A stretch of DNA of 16,080 nucleotides from Sedimentisphaerales bacterium (GCA_016932895.1 JAFGCA010000806.1:1-16080); one strand, 5' to 3'; counted from the first letter of the stretch, positions 6,279 to 15,333 are shown. Program-made: numbers and translations. The notes: generated by a model from the sequence alone, not told the origin.

Positions 6279-9200
6279 TCATTTGAAATCCAGTCGCTTT
6301 TGGCCGGCTTTTCGGTCGGCCAGTTCCTCCTTTGATTCGATTGCGCTATCAATCACCGACCGCCAGTTGGCCAGCAGCTTGCCGAGTGCAGCCTGCTCTG
6401 CCGGAGTGGTGCTCACGAGTTTGGCGGCCTCTTCCTCGCTCTTGCCGCTCAGGGCTGCGCCGGCCAGGGCCTGAGCCAGCACACGCAGGCGTTCCCGGTC
6501 CGGCCGGGCTTCGTCGAGGAACTCGTTGAGCTTACGGGGGCTGTTCTCCAGCAGCCAGAGGATGCGGTGCAGCGCGTCGATCAGCGGCGCGGGCCTTCCC
6601 GTATCGTCGGATAGCCCGAGATTCGCATCCTTGCCGCGCTCGGTGAAGGCGCGGGCTCGATACTTGGCCTTCTTCTTCTCCACTAGGGCATCCTTGCCGG
6701 TGCTTAGCCCCAGCGGGCCGTCGAGTTCGACGTGTGTCCCGTTGGCGAAGACGATGGCCTCGCCGGCGTCAAGTTCGGCCGTCTTGTAGACGAACCGCCA
6801 GAGCACGTAGAACCGGCTGGCGTTGTCCACCGTCGAGACGTTGCCACCCGCTGTCCCTGATAGCTTGCCCAGCATCGCATCCAGGACCACGCCCTCGACC
6901 TCAGCCAGGAACTTCTCGGCCGGCACCTCCTCGCCGTTGGCGTACTCGACTTTCTCGTACTTGGTGAACGCTCGCAGTCCCGCCCCGACGCAGGCGATCA
7001 CCAGGTCCGCCCCGGCGATGCCCATATCCCACAGCGTCTCCACACGCTCCCGCACGATCTGCTGCAACTCGGGCTGGACATCGTCTTCGTAGTTGCCGAC
7101 GCCAGCACCAGCAGGACGCTTGCGCCCCACCAGGAGAATACTCGACGCAAGTGCCGCAGAGTCCATTGCCACCATCCGTGAGGTGTTTTCGGTATCCAGC
7201 GGCCAAGCCTCAACCACGACGAAACCTGCTCGTCGAAGTGCATCGACCAGCGTGGACCAACCCAGCGTGGTCTTGTGGGCGTACACCACCGCCAACGTCC
7301 CTCCTGGCTTGAGCGCCCTATGTGCCTCAGCCAACGATCGCGCCATCATGTCTTCGTAGAAAACAACGGCCTTCTTCTTGTCCCCGGCGTGTCGTGCTGC
7401 ATCTGCCACTACTTCTTGTTTTTTGGGCGTACCAGCGCTGCCAAAGTGGTCCGGGAATAGGTGGCCGACTGTCCTCTTCAACCAGACGTAAAAGAAATCA
7501 GAAATATTGGCGTAGAAGACATTGTCGTAATACGGGGGGTCAGTGACAACAGAGTCGATCGTCTGCGAGCCGACTGGGTTTGCCGTTGCGGAACCGCGCC
7601 ACACAGTCGGTGTCGATTTCGCCACGTCAACAAGGGCATCAAGCTCGTCAGAGACTGTCGTCGCGCAAGTACTCCAGCTTGCAGCTGGGCCGTAGAAAGG
7701 ATTCGTTTCGGCGAAGTCCCATACCATTGGCAGGGCCTGACGGGCAAATACGTGCTTCACTCCTCTGCCACCATCGTAGAACCAGGTGCATAGTGAACAT
7801 GAGAAATTCGCGAGTCGGCTCACCACGAGGCCCAAACTCGCACCTAAGGATATTGAGTGCCCCTTGCTTACTAGGGAGAACTCAGGATCAGGAGAGTGTA
7901 CAGTCGCCGTAAACGTGAGCAGGCTGAGCATCTGGCGGGGGCTGAACAGATCACCGAACGTGTTCATTCCATAGTGCAGTACAGCCATTTGATTACCACC
8001 AGTGCGCACACACGGTTCATCAGGTACTGTCATAGCAGTGCGCTGGCACAAGTCGGTGGTGCGACAGCGGATGGCGTCGTCATCGGGCGACAGCAAAGTG
8101 GGCAGATCATCGGTGGCGAGATACACCTTGCCCTGTCGACCAAGTCGGGTACAGACAACAGCCATCGGCTGCGTGCCCATGCGTGTGGCGCAGCCCTCAG
8201 ACTTCACATAATCGATGTCGGCCACGGTGCCACAGAACGGGCAGGTTGCATTCCCCCCCTTTGAAAAGGCGGCGGGGTCAAAGCCTAAGCCGGACTCCGT
8301 TTCGCTCTCGACGACTTCGAATCTCACCCGCTTGGCCTTCTGTGGGGCGTGCATTTGAAGGGCGACGTTTCGCTTGGCCTTCTTGCAGAGCCACGTTTGG
8401 CGGACCAACGGCACGGTCGCCCCGCAGGCCGGGTTCTTGCATCGCACCGTGCGGGTCCAGAGGTAGGCAACGGGCTGGAGGAAACCGGGGGGCAGCATGA
8501 CTCTCACGCCAGCACCCTCGCCGTCCTCATCATCGTCGTCCCCGTACATCGTTGCCTGCTTGCCAGCAGTCGGAGACACGTCCTCTACGTTCACGCTGCG
8601 TTTGGGCTTGCCGGGTTTGGTCACCTTCCACTCCCCGGTCGTGCGGTCGAAGGCGATCTCCGGCGGTGTAGCCCATACGGCCGGGTCGGGGATCGGCGGG
8701 TACAGGTCGCCGATCTCCTTGCGGACGCGGTCGAGGACCCAGTGGCCCCAGTAGCGGACCTCCGCGGCCAAGCCGCCCCACGTGGGGTGACCATCCGGCC
8801 CTTTGGGTCCAGTCATTCCCCTGACATTGGGGTCGGGCTTGCCGTACTTCTGCGGGTAGACCAGCGTGCACAGCTCGATGATGTGGGCGACGGGGTTGAG
8901 ATCCAGCGCGTAGGCCTCGCAGCCAAGCCGAAGGGCCTCCAGCGGGATCGCGCCGCCACCGGCGAACATGTCGAGCACCCGCGGCCGGGGCGCGCGGCCG
9001 GCAACGATGTCGTCATACGTGACCTTGTCGCCCTTGAACTTGAACTCGTCGACCCAGGCGGGAGGCTTGCCGGTCTTCCTGGCCTCGGCCAGTTCGGCGG
9101 TCAGGCGATCGGGGTGGGCCTCAAGGATGTGTTGCTGGGCGTCGGCGATGGCCTGCTCGGTTTCACGCTTGATCTTGATGTCTTCGGGTTTGGTCGGGTC

Positions 9201-9518
9201 GGTCTTGGGGTAGCGGCAGAGCTTGGTCACGAACTCCTTGGCGGCCTTGCGATTGAGCCCCTTCTTCTTGCCGTTGGCGACCCTTTCCGCCTTGGCGGCG
9301 TCGGCCGGCGGGTCCTTCACGTCCACGTCCTTGACCCACCGGTCGGCCGGCACCAGCGCGCCGTACACCGCCGCCCGGCAAGCCACCAGCGGCCGTCTCG
9401 CCCACCACAGGTGCAGCGTGGAGATATGCCCCTTGCGAACCGACTTCTCCCGCGAAGCCTCCGCACTGATAGCCTCGATGGGGAGGTAATCCTCGATCAG
9501 TCGTAGATCGTTGGTCAT
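6279..9518 (-). CDS. DUF1156-type DNA methyltransferase with zinc-binding Cys pairs (1079 aa)
   Basis: This large adenine-type (N6A/N4C amino) DNA methyltransferase belongs to the DUF1156/COG1743 group. The DUF1156 N-terminus is residues 1-60 (EDYLPIEAISAEASREKS, HLWWARRP). The SAM-binding motif DMFAGGGAIPLEALRLG is at 183-199. Zinc-ligand pairs are CKNPAC at 360-365 and CPFC at 426-429. The catalytic DPPYYDNV is at 660-667, then SDFFYVWLKR. The conserved late block ends LASSILLVGRKR. All parts needed for activity appear present. The start ATG overlaps the helicase stop (ATGA, 9515-9518), with AGGTGA 7 bases upstream. It would mark host DNA so that the helicase/ATPase machinery can spare it; this is inferred from family and context. 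GC falls from about 70% at both ends to about 45-55% between roughly 7100 and 8250. Confidence 0.93.
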   Translation of the reverse strand: MTNDLRLIEDYLPIEAISAEASREKSVRKGHISTLHLWWARRPLVACRAAVYGALVPADRWVKDVDVKDPPADAAKAERVANGKKKGLNRKAAKEFVTKLCRYPKTDPTKPEDIKIKRETEQAIADAQQHILEAHPDRLTAELAEARKTGKPPAWVDEFKFKGDKVTYDDIVAGRAPRPRVLDMFAGGGAIPLEALRLGCEAYALDLNPVAHIIELCTLVYPQKYGKPDPNVRGMTGPKGPDGHPTWGGLAAEVRYWGHWVLDRVRKEIGDLYPPIPDPAVWATPPEIAFDRTTGEWKVTKPGKPKRSVNVEDVSPTAGKQATMYGDDDDEDGEGAGVRVMLPPGFLQPVAYLWTRTVRCKNPACGATVPLVRQTWLCKKAKRNVALQMHAPQKAKRVRFEVVESETESGLGFDPAAFSKGGNATCPFCGTVADIDYVKSEGCATRMGTQPMAVVCTRLGRQGKVYLATDDLPTLLSPDDDAIRCRTTDLCQRTAMTVPDEPCVRTGGNQMAVLHYGMNTFGDLFSPRQMLSLLTFTATVHSPDPEFSLVSKGHSISLGASLGLVVSRLANFSCSLCTWFYDGGRGVKHVFARQALPMVWDFAETNPFYGPAASWSTCATTVSDELDALVDVAKSTPTVWRGSATANPVGSQTIDSVVTDPPYYDNVFYANISDFFYVWLKRTVGHLFPDHFGSAGTPKKQEVVADAARHAGDKKKAVVFYEDMMARSLAEAHRALKPGGTLAVVYAHKTTLGWSTLVDALRRAGFVVVEAWPLDTENTSRMVAMDSAALASSILLVGRKRPAGAGVGNYEDDVQPELQQIVRERVETLWDMGIAGADLVIACVGAGLRAFTKYEKVEYANGEEVPAEKFLAEVEGVVLDAMLGKLSGTAGGNVSTVDNASRFYVLWRFVYKTAELDAGEAIVFANGTHVELDGPLGLSTGKDALVEKKKAKYRARAFTERGKDANLGLSDDTGRPAPLIDALHRILWLLENSPRKLNEFLDEARPDRERLRVLAQALAGAALSGKSEEEAAKLVSTTPAEQAALGKLLANWRSVIDSAIESKEELADRKAGQKRLDFK

Positions 9519-11596
9519 AAGTTATTCACCTGATTCACAATGGCCGTCGCTTCCATTGAGGTCATGCCCGAGTTTCGCCAAACGGTCGTTAACCCCATTT
9601 CACTGACGAACTGTGAGCGAGCCAAAGACGCCTTCGGCTTCTGGACCAACGCCAACGCTGTCGCGCCCGTGCGCTCTTGCGTGCGGGACACGATACAGCA
9701 CGCCTTGGCCCGGGTGACGGAGACGTAGAATAGACGCCGCTGCTCCACAAGTAAGCCCGTAGCGTTCAGGGCCTTGAACGACGGCATGATGCCCTGCTCC
9801 GCCGACGGGATGAAAACGACGCTGCCGCTGAGCCCCTTAGCCCCGTGCATCGTCAGTACACGGATCTTCTTTGGTGAGCCAGCCGCGGCTTGCGGCGGTG
9901 GTGCAGGCTGTTGGCTGGCCCCGATACGTGTTACTACCGCAGTCAGGATCACCTCTTGCTCCGCCTCGGTGTCAGCCGCTAGGAACGCCAGCAGCTCCTC
10001 AAGCATCATCTCCGGCGGCAGGGCATTGGCCAGAGCCGTCCAAATCTCGATGTGCTGAACGGCATTCTGGCCTGCGGCGAACACTTGGGTGGAGAGAAGC
10101 GTGGCCACATCGTTCGTTCTTGCCGCCACGGTATCGGCGAGGTTCCAGCCGGCAATGCCCTGAACTACCGCCATAACGCGTTGCACAGCGGCGGCTGGCC
10201 GCTTCGTGAGCCAAGCGGGCGGTGTTCCCAGGTGGAACAGATCTCGATAGTTCTGATTGTTCTGGAGGCAGGCGTCCCCGACCCCTTTGGCGGTTTTAGC
10301 ACCGACCCCGGAGAGCAGTTGTAGCAGGTCTCTGTACGCCAGATAGTCGTGGTCCCCAGAGGCTATGTCCTGAAGTATACGCAGGATGGAGTAGATAGCG
10401 CGGATGCTCTCGTGGTCGTCAACGAATCCGGCACCGCGCGGTGGTTCATACGGCAGGTTCCGGTTCTTCAGCTCTTGCTCAAGCAGGGGCAGTTGGACCC
10501 GACGGTTACAGATCAGGATGACGATCTCATCCTCACGCTCAGCCATACCGACGTTCACCAGGGCCTGACACGACTCGGCGACGGCTTGGGCCTCCGCTAA
10601 GGGCGAAAGGAAAGCCCACTCAAGCACTTGCCCAGGCACGGGCGGGTCGGAGGCCGCGTACACGGACGCCACCGATTTGGGTATACGATTCGGATTGTGC
10701 TCGATCAAGTGCGTCGAGGCATCCAGGATCGCCGGTGTGCATCGGAAGCAGTCCGTGAGTATGTGCGTAGACGCCCCGGTATACGTCGAAGCGAACTGCA
10801 CGATTCCGTCAGGATTCGCGTGTCGGAATGAGTAGATGCTTTGGTCGTCGTCGCCGGCCACGAACAAGACAGTGTTCCCAGAGCATAGCAGGCGTACGAA
10901 CTCCTGGTCGCAGGCATTGAGATCCTGGAATTCGTCCACTATCAGGTGATCGATCGCGGGCAGTTGGGTCGGCATCAACGCGTTCTGCTGCAGGGCCCTG
11001 ACGCACCTGTGGATCACCTCGCCGGGCAACACGCAGCTATACAGGTGGGTTCGTGTGCTGTGGAAACTCGTAAAGCCTGCGACCTCGGCTTGCGTGATCT
11101 GTGCCTGGGCGATTGCTGCAGGGCTCAGCGTTTGCCACTCCGCGTCGTGCCCAAGGCGAATCTCGGTGGCTCGGCTTGGCTTACATCCCAGGTGGCCTGC
11201 AAGTTCCTGGTCGTAGATGCACCTCTGCTCCCACGAGTCCAGCATGATCGGCGTGCTCGGGTAGGCCGTCAACAGATTGGCCCGTCGCAGTATCCGCAGA
11301 GCCAGCGAGTGCATCGTGGAGACCCAAACATCCTTGGCAAACCCGGCACACGGTTGGTTTGCGCAAGCGGCCTGAATTCTCTGCTTCAGCTCAGTGCAAG
11401 TCGCGCGCGTGAACGAGATAACATAGATCCGGTCGGCGAGGACACCAGTGTTGAGCAGGTGGACGACCCGTTTTTCAATGGTTTTGGACTTGCCAGTGCC
11501 AGGGCCAGCCAGGAGACACACTCGCGGCATAGCATCTTGCGCGGCGCCTGACTGTTGCTGATCAGCGTGCATCTTCTGTGCAGGCGTAATGGGCAT
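9515..11596 (-). CDS. UvrD/Rep-type SF1 ATP-dependent DNA helicase (693 aa)
   Basis: This is a superfamily 1 helicase. Motif I GPGTGKS is at residues 31-37 and motif Ia is SFTRATCTEL. Motif II is VDEFQDLN, with its DEFQD starting at about 221, and motif III is GDDDQSIYSFR at about 248-258. Motif IV is DCFRCTPAI, motif V is LTMHGAKGLSGSVVFIP and motif VI is RRLFYVSVTRAKA. The full set suggests an active 3'-5' translocase. No RecB-type nuclease domain follows. The start at 11596 (MPITPAQKMH) has GGAG 6 bases upstream and leaves 14 bases after the SNF2 gene. The longer frame from 11797 would overlap that gene by about 190 bases without family-like sequence. Housekeeping UvrD/PcrA is unlikely given its operon position and its 4-base overlap with the methyltransferase start. 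Its GC content looks somewhat lower than that of the SNF2 gene. Confidence 0.9.
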   Translation of the reverse strand: MPITPAQKMHADQQQSGAAQDAMPRVCLLAGPGTGKSKTIEKRVVHLLNTGVLADRIYVISFTRATCTELKQRIQAACANQPCAGFAKDVWVSTMHSLALRILRRANLLTAYPSTPIMLDSWEQRCIYDQELAGHLGCKPSRATEIRLGHDAEWQTLSPAAIAQAQITQAEVAGFTSFHSTRTHLYSCVLPGEVIHRCVRALQQNALMPTQLPAIDHLIVDEFQDLNACDQEFVRLLCSGNTVLFVAGDDDQSIYSFRHANPDGIVQFASTYTGASTHILTDCFRCTPAILDASTHLIEHNPNRIPKSVASVYAASDPPVPGQVLEWAFLSPLAEAQAVAESCQALVNVGMAEREDEIVILICNRRVQLPLLEQELKNRNLPYEPPRGAGFVDDHESIRAIYSILRILQDIASGDHDYLAYRDLLQLLSGVGAKTAKGVGDACLQNNQNYRDLFHLGTPPAWLTKRPAAAVQRVMAVVQGIAGWNLADTVAARTNDVATLLSTQVFAAGQNAVQHIEIWTALANALPPEMMLEELLAFLAADTEAEQEVILTAVVTRIGASQQPAPPPQAAAGSPKKIRVLTMHGAKGLSGSVVFIPSAEQGIMPSFKALNATGLLVEQRRLFYVSVTRAKACCIVSRTQERTGATALALVQKPKASLARSQFVSEMGLTTVWRNSGMTSMEATAIVNQVNNL

Positions 11597-11610
11597 AGGG
11601 GGCTCCGGCG

Positions 11611-14600
11611 CTAACCACTTGCGGCAGTGATCGCCGCGCATGAGACCACAAACATTCGAGCCATCACGATCTCCTTCTTCGCGTGGTCCAGCTTCTCTGC
11701 GGGGTTCTGAATCCGAATTAGTTCGCGGTCGTCCTCCAGGGGATTCCAGACCACGTACAGCCAGTAGGTCGGGCCAAGCTGCTGAGCCTTGTACCACTCG
11801 TTGGTCGTGAGCTGGATGTCGTTGCCGCGGGTGTAGCCCTTGACCTCAATGCGGCGGACATCGATCGTGCCGGTGGTCGGGTCGGTGACTCGGTGGGCCC
11901 GGATGTCAAAGCCGATCCTCTCGTTGCCGACCCGCTGGATGTTCTCTCGCGGGAAGCCCTCGGCCATCAGATGCTCGATAACCACTTCCTCAGCCCGCAG
12001 TTCCTTCTTTCTTCGCAGGTCTACGTCGCCCTCGCGAGCCAGGGCCCCGAGCTGTGCGGCCACGTCACCCTCAGGCGTCAGCACCACGGCCGTGGCCAGG
12101 TGCCGTACGGGGCCGGTGCGGGCGACCCCGAGGCGGTCCAGGCCGGCCAGCCGCTCCTTCTTGCTGCGCTCCAGGTCGCTCAGATACCGCTTGGCCTCGT
12201 CGGCGGCCAGTTTGTACTCCGGCCTCGTGCTCAGCTCGCCCATGAGGGCCATGTAGCGTTCCTGAGCTTTGTTGATCCGCGTCTTGAACGAGCGTTCGAG
12301 GTAATCGCGGACCACGGCGGCAAACTGCTCGCGCTCCTGCTGGCAGCGCAGGCGGACTTCGAGCTGGTAGGTGCTCTTCAGGTGGTCGGCCGCCGGCTGC
12401 GGATCGATGAGCTCGACCTGGCCCCACTTCTGTGGGTGCGGCGGCAGGTCGATGAGCACGTCGGCGGGCACGACCTCAAACTGGCCGGCCTCCTCGCGGA
12501 CGGCGACCACCTCGCCATAGAGGGGCGTGTCGTCGCCGCGGCTGTCCTTGCCCTTCACGCTGATCTCGAAGAAGTGCAGGCGGTACGGGGCGGCGGCCTG
12601 AGGGTCGGTGAACAGCGCGGTCGCACCGGCAGCGTGGCTCAGGGCGTCGTTGAGTTTCTCGTCGACGACGGCATACAGCGGGTGGCCCGGGCCCAACAGG
12701 ACCGCGTCCACGTGCTGATCCTGCTCCAGCACCTCCTTGTGGAAGGTGATCTTGCGGTACTCGGTCTCAGGCTTGCCCAGCTTCTGGACGGCGGCGAGGC
12801 GTTCGGATCGCAGATCGGCCGGGACGTGCTCCAGACGCCAGAGGCCGTCGGCCCGCGGTTCGATGCGCAGGCCGATCCGCTTGGCCGCCTCGATGAACTG
12901 CCCCTCCACGTACTTGGGCATCAGTCTGCGTTCCTCGATCTCCAGGTTTCGCTCCTGGAAGCCCGAGAAATCGACATGGGCGCGGGCCAGGGCGATGCCG
13001 GTGGCCCGTTCGTACTGCTTGAGGCGGTCGGGATCGATGCGGTCGATCTGGTCGAGGTAGTCGTCGAGACGCCGGGGGTCGACCGCGGCCTCACGGAGCA
13101 TCTCGGGGAGGTTGACGTCGTTGAGGCTGAGCACTTCGCCGATTACATCGAAGACGCGGCCGGCAAGGGACGCCTTCATGGCCTCCAGCTTTTCGAGCAG
13201 GCGTTGGAGGATCCGGCCTTCGACAATCGCATCGCCGTTGTCCCCCTCGGTGGCCACGAAGTTGAACGCGTAGCAGTCGTCACGCTGCCCGATGCGGTGG
13301 ATCCGGCCGAGGCGCTGTTCCAGTCGCGTCGGGTTCCAGGGCATGTCGTAATTGAGCATGAGGTGGCAGAACTGGAGGTTAATGCCCTCGCCGGCGGCCT
13401 CCGTCGCGACGCAAACCTGGGCCTGAGTCCGGAACTGCTCCTGGGCACGCTTGCGCTCGTGGGGGTTCATGCCGCCGTGGATCTCGCAGGTCGTGTAAGC
13501 CCAGCGGGTCAGGTGCTCCTTGACGTAGTTGAGGGTGTCGCGGTGCTCGGTGAATACGAGGAGCTTGCCACGACCGTCCTTGAGTTCGGCGAAGGTGGCG
13601 CGGGCCAGGCACTCCTTGAGGGCCTTGAGCTTGGAATCGCTGGCGGCCTCGCGAACCTTACGGGCTTGCTCCACCAAGTCTTTGAGGGCCGCGATTTCCG
13701 CGCGGAGCTGGTCGAGTTCGACCGCGGCCGAGAACTCGTCGATCAGCACGTCTTTGTCGGCGTCGTCGAGGTCGTCGTCTTCCTGCTCGACGTCCACCAG
13801 CCGGCCCTGTAGTTGGGCGAGTTTCCGGCTTCGCTGAGCGGGCGGCAAGGCTTCGAGTTCGTCCAGAAGCCCACGCTGCTTGTCGAGGCGGCGTTTGAGC
13901 GATTCGTGGATGGCACATGCCGAGGAGGCCAGGCGCCGCTGCAGCACTGTCCGGGCCAGGGCGGCGGAGGTCTTACGCTGGCCCTGCTGCTGGGGGATGA
14001 ACTCATTGATGTAGCCGGTGACGGCCTTGTAGAGGGCGAATTCGTCGGCGTTGAGCGTGAATGGCACGGTGACGGCGTGGCGGTCGGGAAAGAGCCGCTG
14101 GCCGTCCATGTCCCTCAAGTCCTCCTTGAGCCGGCGAAGCATCCAGGGGCAGTCGCCGCCGAGGCGAAAGATGTCGCCACGGAGGTCGGCGGCCTGGTCG
14201 CCCAAGCGATGCGGCTCGCCAAAGAGGTCTGGATCGATCAGGCGGAGAAAGTGGGCAAACTTGTCTTCATCGCCGTGGTGCGGCGTGGCGGTCATCAGCA
14301 GGACATGCTCGGCCTGCTGGGAGAGCTTGGCGGCCAGCTCGTAACGCTTGGTGGGCTCGACCTGGGGACCGCGGCCGGCGCCGCCGCTCTTGGTGCGCGC
14401 CGAGCACTTGTGAGCTTCGTCGATGATGACGAGGCTCCATCGCTGCTGCCAGACGCGTTCGCGAACGTCGGCCTGCTTGGCATAGTCGATTGAGGCGACG
14501 ACCTGGGTGTTGCGGCTCCAGGGGTTGGCAAGCTGCTGCTGGTCGACGGCCGCGAAGATGATGTCAAAAGTCTCGCCGAACCACCGCTGCATCTCATCCT

Positions 14601-15102
14601 GCCACTGGATCGTGAGCGGCGCCGGGCAGAGGATGAGCACGCGCTCGATGGCCTCGCGGAGCTTCATCTCCTTGATGAGCAGGCCGGCCATGATGGTCTT
14701 GCCGGCGCCGGGGTCGTCGGCCAGCAGGAACCGCAGACACGGTTGGGGGAGCATCTTCTGGTAGACGGCTTCGATCTGGTGCGGAAGCGTGCGGATGCCC
14801 GAGAGGCTGACGGCAAACTGGCGATCGTGGGCGTAGGCAAGGCGGATGCGTGCAGATTCAACGAGGAGCTGCAGATCGGTCGGTTCAACCAGCCGGAGCA
14901 TCTGTTGTGGGCTGGCGGCCTTCTGGACCAGGGTTGCCGCCTCATCGACGGAGATGACCACCTCCTCCAGACTGCCATCGTGCAGACGGACTCGGCATTC
15001 GTACCCCTTCCCCAGCGGTCGCACCGACTCCAGGGCAACAGGCTCCGAGAAATGGCCCGGCAGCCGAATGCGTTGCCCAATTGGAAAGTCGGTCGTCGTC
15101 AT
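11611..15102 (-). CDS. SNF2-family helicase with C-terminal DUF3883 domain, DrmD-like (1163 aa)
   Basis: This superfamily 2 Swi2/Snf2 translocase has Walker A DDPGAGKT at residues 129-136, DEAH at 228-231 and TATPHHGDE at 271-279. The second RecA-like half has KLLVFTEHRDTL at about 513, CVATEAAGEGINLQ at about 564-577 and QRLGRIHRIGQ at 596-606. An acidic, helical insertion lies at about 400-490. Residues about 1064-1135 are a DUF3883 domain: GFDIRAH, then RRIEVKG, LTTNEWYKAQQLG and YWLYVVWNP. The D...E-V-K arrangement (EVK at 1086-1088) recalls PD-(D/E)xK folds. The overall architecture matches DrmD-like helicases of class 1 DISARM and related systems, but no drmA, drmB or drmC is in the window, so I do not call DISARM. 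It is the first gene of the operon. AGGA lies just before the ATG at 15102. No clear promoter is seen upstream. Confidence 0.92.
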   Translation of the reverse strand: MTTTDFPIGQRIRLPGHFSEPVALESVRPLGKGYECRVRLHDGSLEEVVISVDEAATLVQKAASPQQMLRLVEPTDLQLLVESARIRLAYAHDRQFAVSLSGIRTLPHQIEAVYQKMLPQPCLRFLLADDPGAGKTIMAGLLIKEMKLREAIERVLILCPAPLTIQWQDEMQRWFGETFDIIFAAVDQQQLANPWSRNTQVVASIDYAKQADVRERVWQQRWSLVIIDEAHKCSARTKSGGAGRGPQVEPTKRYELAAKLSQQAEHVLLMTATPHHGDEDKFAHFLRLIDPDLFGEPHRLGDQAADLRGDIFRLGGDCPWMLRRLKEDLRDMDGQRLFPDRHAVTVPFTLNADEFALYKAVTGYINEFIPQQQGQRKTSAALARTVLQRRLASSACAIHESLKRRLDKQRGLLDELEALPPAQRSRKLAQLQGRLVDVEQEDDDLDDADKDVLIDEFSAAVELDQLRAEIAALKDLVEQARKVREAASDSKLKALKECLARATFAELKDGRGKLLVFTEHRDTLNYVKEHLTRWAYTTCEIHGGMNPHERKRAQEQFRTQAQVCVATEAAGEGINLQFCHLMLNYDMPWNPTRLEQRLGRIHRIGQRDDCYAFNFVATEGDNGDAIVEGRILQRLLEKLEAMKASLAGRVFDVIGEVLSLNDVNLPEMLREAAVDPRRLDDYLDQIDRIDPDRLKQYERATGIALARAHVDFSGFQERNLEIEERRLMPKYVEGQFIEAAKRIGLRIEPRADGLWRLEHVPADLRSERLAAVQKLGKPETEYRKITFHKEVLEQDQHVDAVLLGPGHPLYAVVDEKLNDALSHAAGATALFTDPQAAAPYRLHFFEISVKGKDSRGDDTPLYGEVVAVREEAGQFEVVPADVLIDLPPHPQKWGQVELIDPQPAADHLKSTYQLEVRLRCQQEREQFAAVVRDYLERSFKTRINKAQERYMALMGELSTRPEYKLAADEAKRYLSDLERSKKERLAGLDRLGVARTGPVRHLATAVVLTPEGDVAAQLGALAREGDVDLRRKKELRAEEVVIEHLMAEGFPRENIQRVGNERIGFDIRAHRVTDPTTGTIDVRRIEVKGYTRGNDIQLTTNEWYKAQQLGPTYWLYVVWNPLEDDRELIRIQNPAEKLDHAKKEIVMARMFVVSCAAITAASG

Positions 15103-15138
15103 CTGTCCTGCTGTCCCCGTTCTCTACGGCCTCTCGTG

Positions 15139-15330
15139 TTATTCAGCGGGCCATCGGTTGATCACTCCCCCCTGCAGACGCCGGCAATGGTGCATCTCCG
15201 GGCCGCTGACGATGATCCGACGGTCTATGGCCGTGACATATTCGTCGGGGCGGCGCGAGCCGGGTCCCCGCCCGCGGGCCAGAAGCCCGGGAACGACAGA
15301 ACGTCGGTAGGTATCCGCTTCGTTCGGCAT
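15139..15330 (-). pseudogene. Relic: N-terminus of a type I restriction HsdR-like protein
   Basis: This 63-residue frame starts ATG at 15330 (a TTG lies just before it) and reads MPNEADTYRRSVVPGLLARG. That is very close in style to the standard beginning of many HsdR subunits (MPNEA-x-T-C-R-x-x-V-x-P-x-L-x-x-A-G-W). A later piece, AIDRRIIVSG, parallels the family's 'FTDGRIVV-x-G' strand. The intervening part is Gly/Arg-rich and the frame ends 20 residues later, before the nuclease core (no PD..D/ExK, no KRADYLLR). No good ribosome site is seen. I read it as a truncated, probably inactive remnant of a type I restriction gene replaced by the present operon. It could instead be a small chance ORF 36 bases upstream of the helicase start. 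Confidence 0.45.
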
Positions 15331-15333
15331 CAA

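Noticed and set aside
8349..9506. Plus-strand open frame (385 aa) antisense to the methyltransferase N-terminus
   Set aside because: It is opposite a clear DUF1156/SAM-motif coding region. It is restricted to the high-GC part, as expected for a codon-bias shadow.
11597..11797. Upstream extension of the UvrD helicase to 11797
   Set aside because: It would run inside the DUF3883-coding end of the SNF2 gene with unlikely sequence. The ATG at 11596 has GGAG at the right spacing.
11893..13812. Long plus-strand open frame (639 aa) antisense to the SNF2 helicase gene
   Set aside because: It lies wholly opposite a gene with complete helicase motifs. The long frame follows from GC-rich third positions, and its translation (Val/Leu/Gly-rich, no motifs) has no family-like features.
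1712..15102. Calling the whole operon DISARM or BREX
   Set aside because: Only the SNF2-DUF3883 gene recalls DISARM (DrmD), and the DUF499 ATPase is only loosely comparable to BREX ATPases. The defining partners (DrmA, DrmB, DrmC; PglX, PglZ, BrxA/B/L) are absent from the window.
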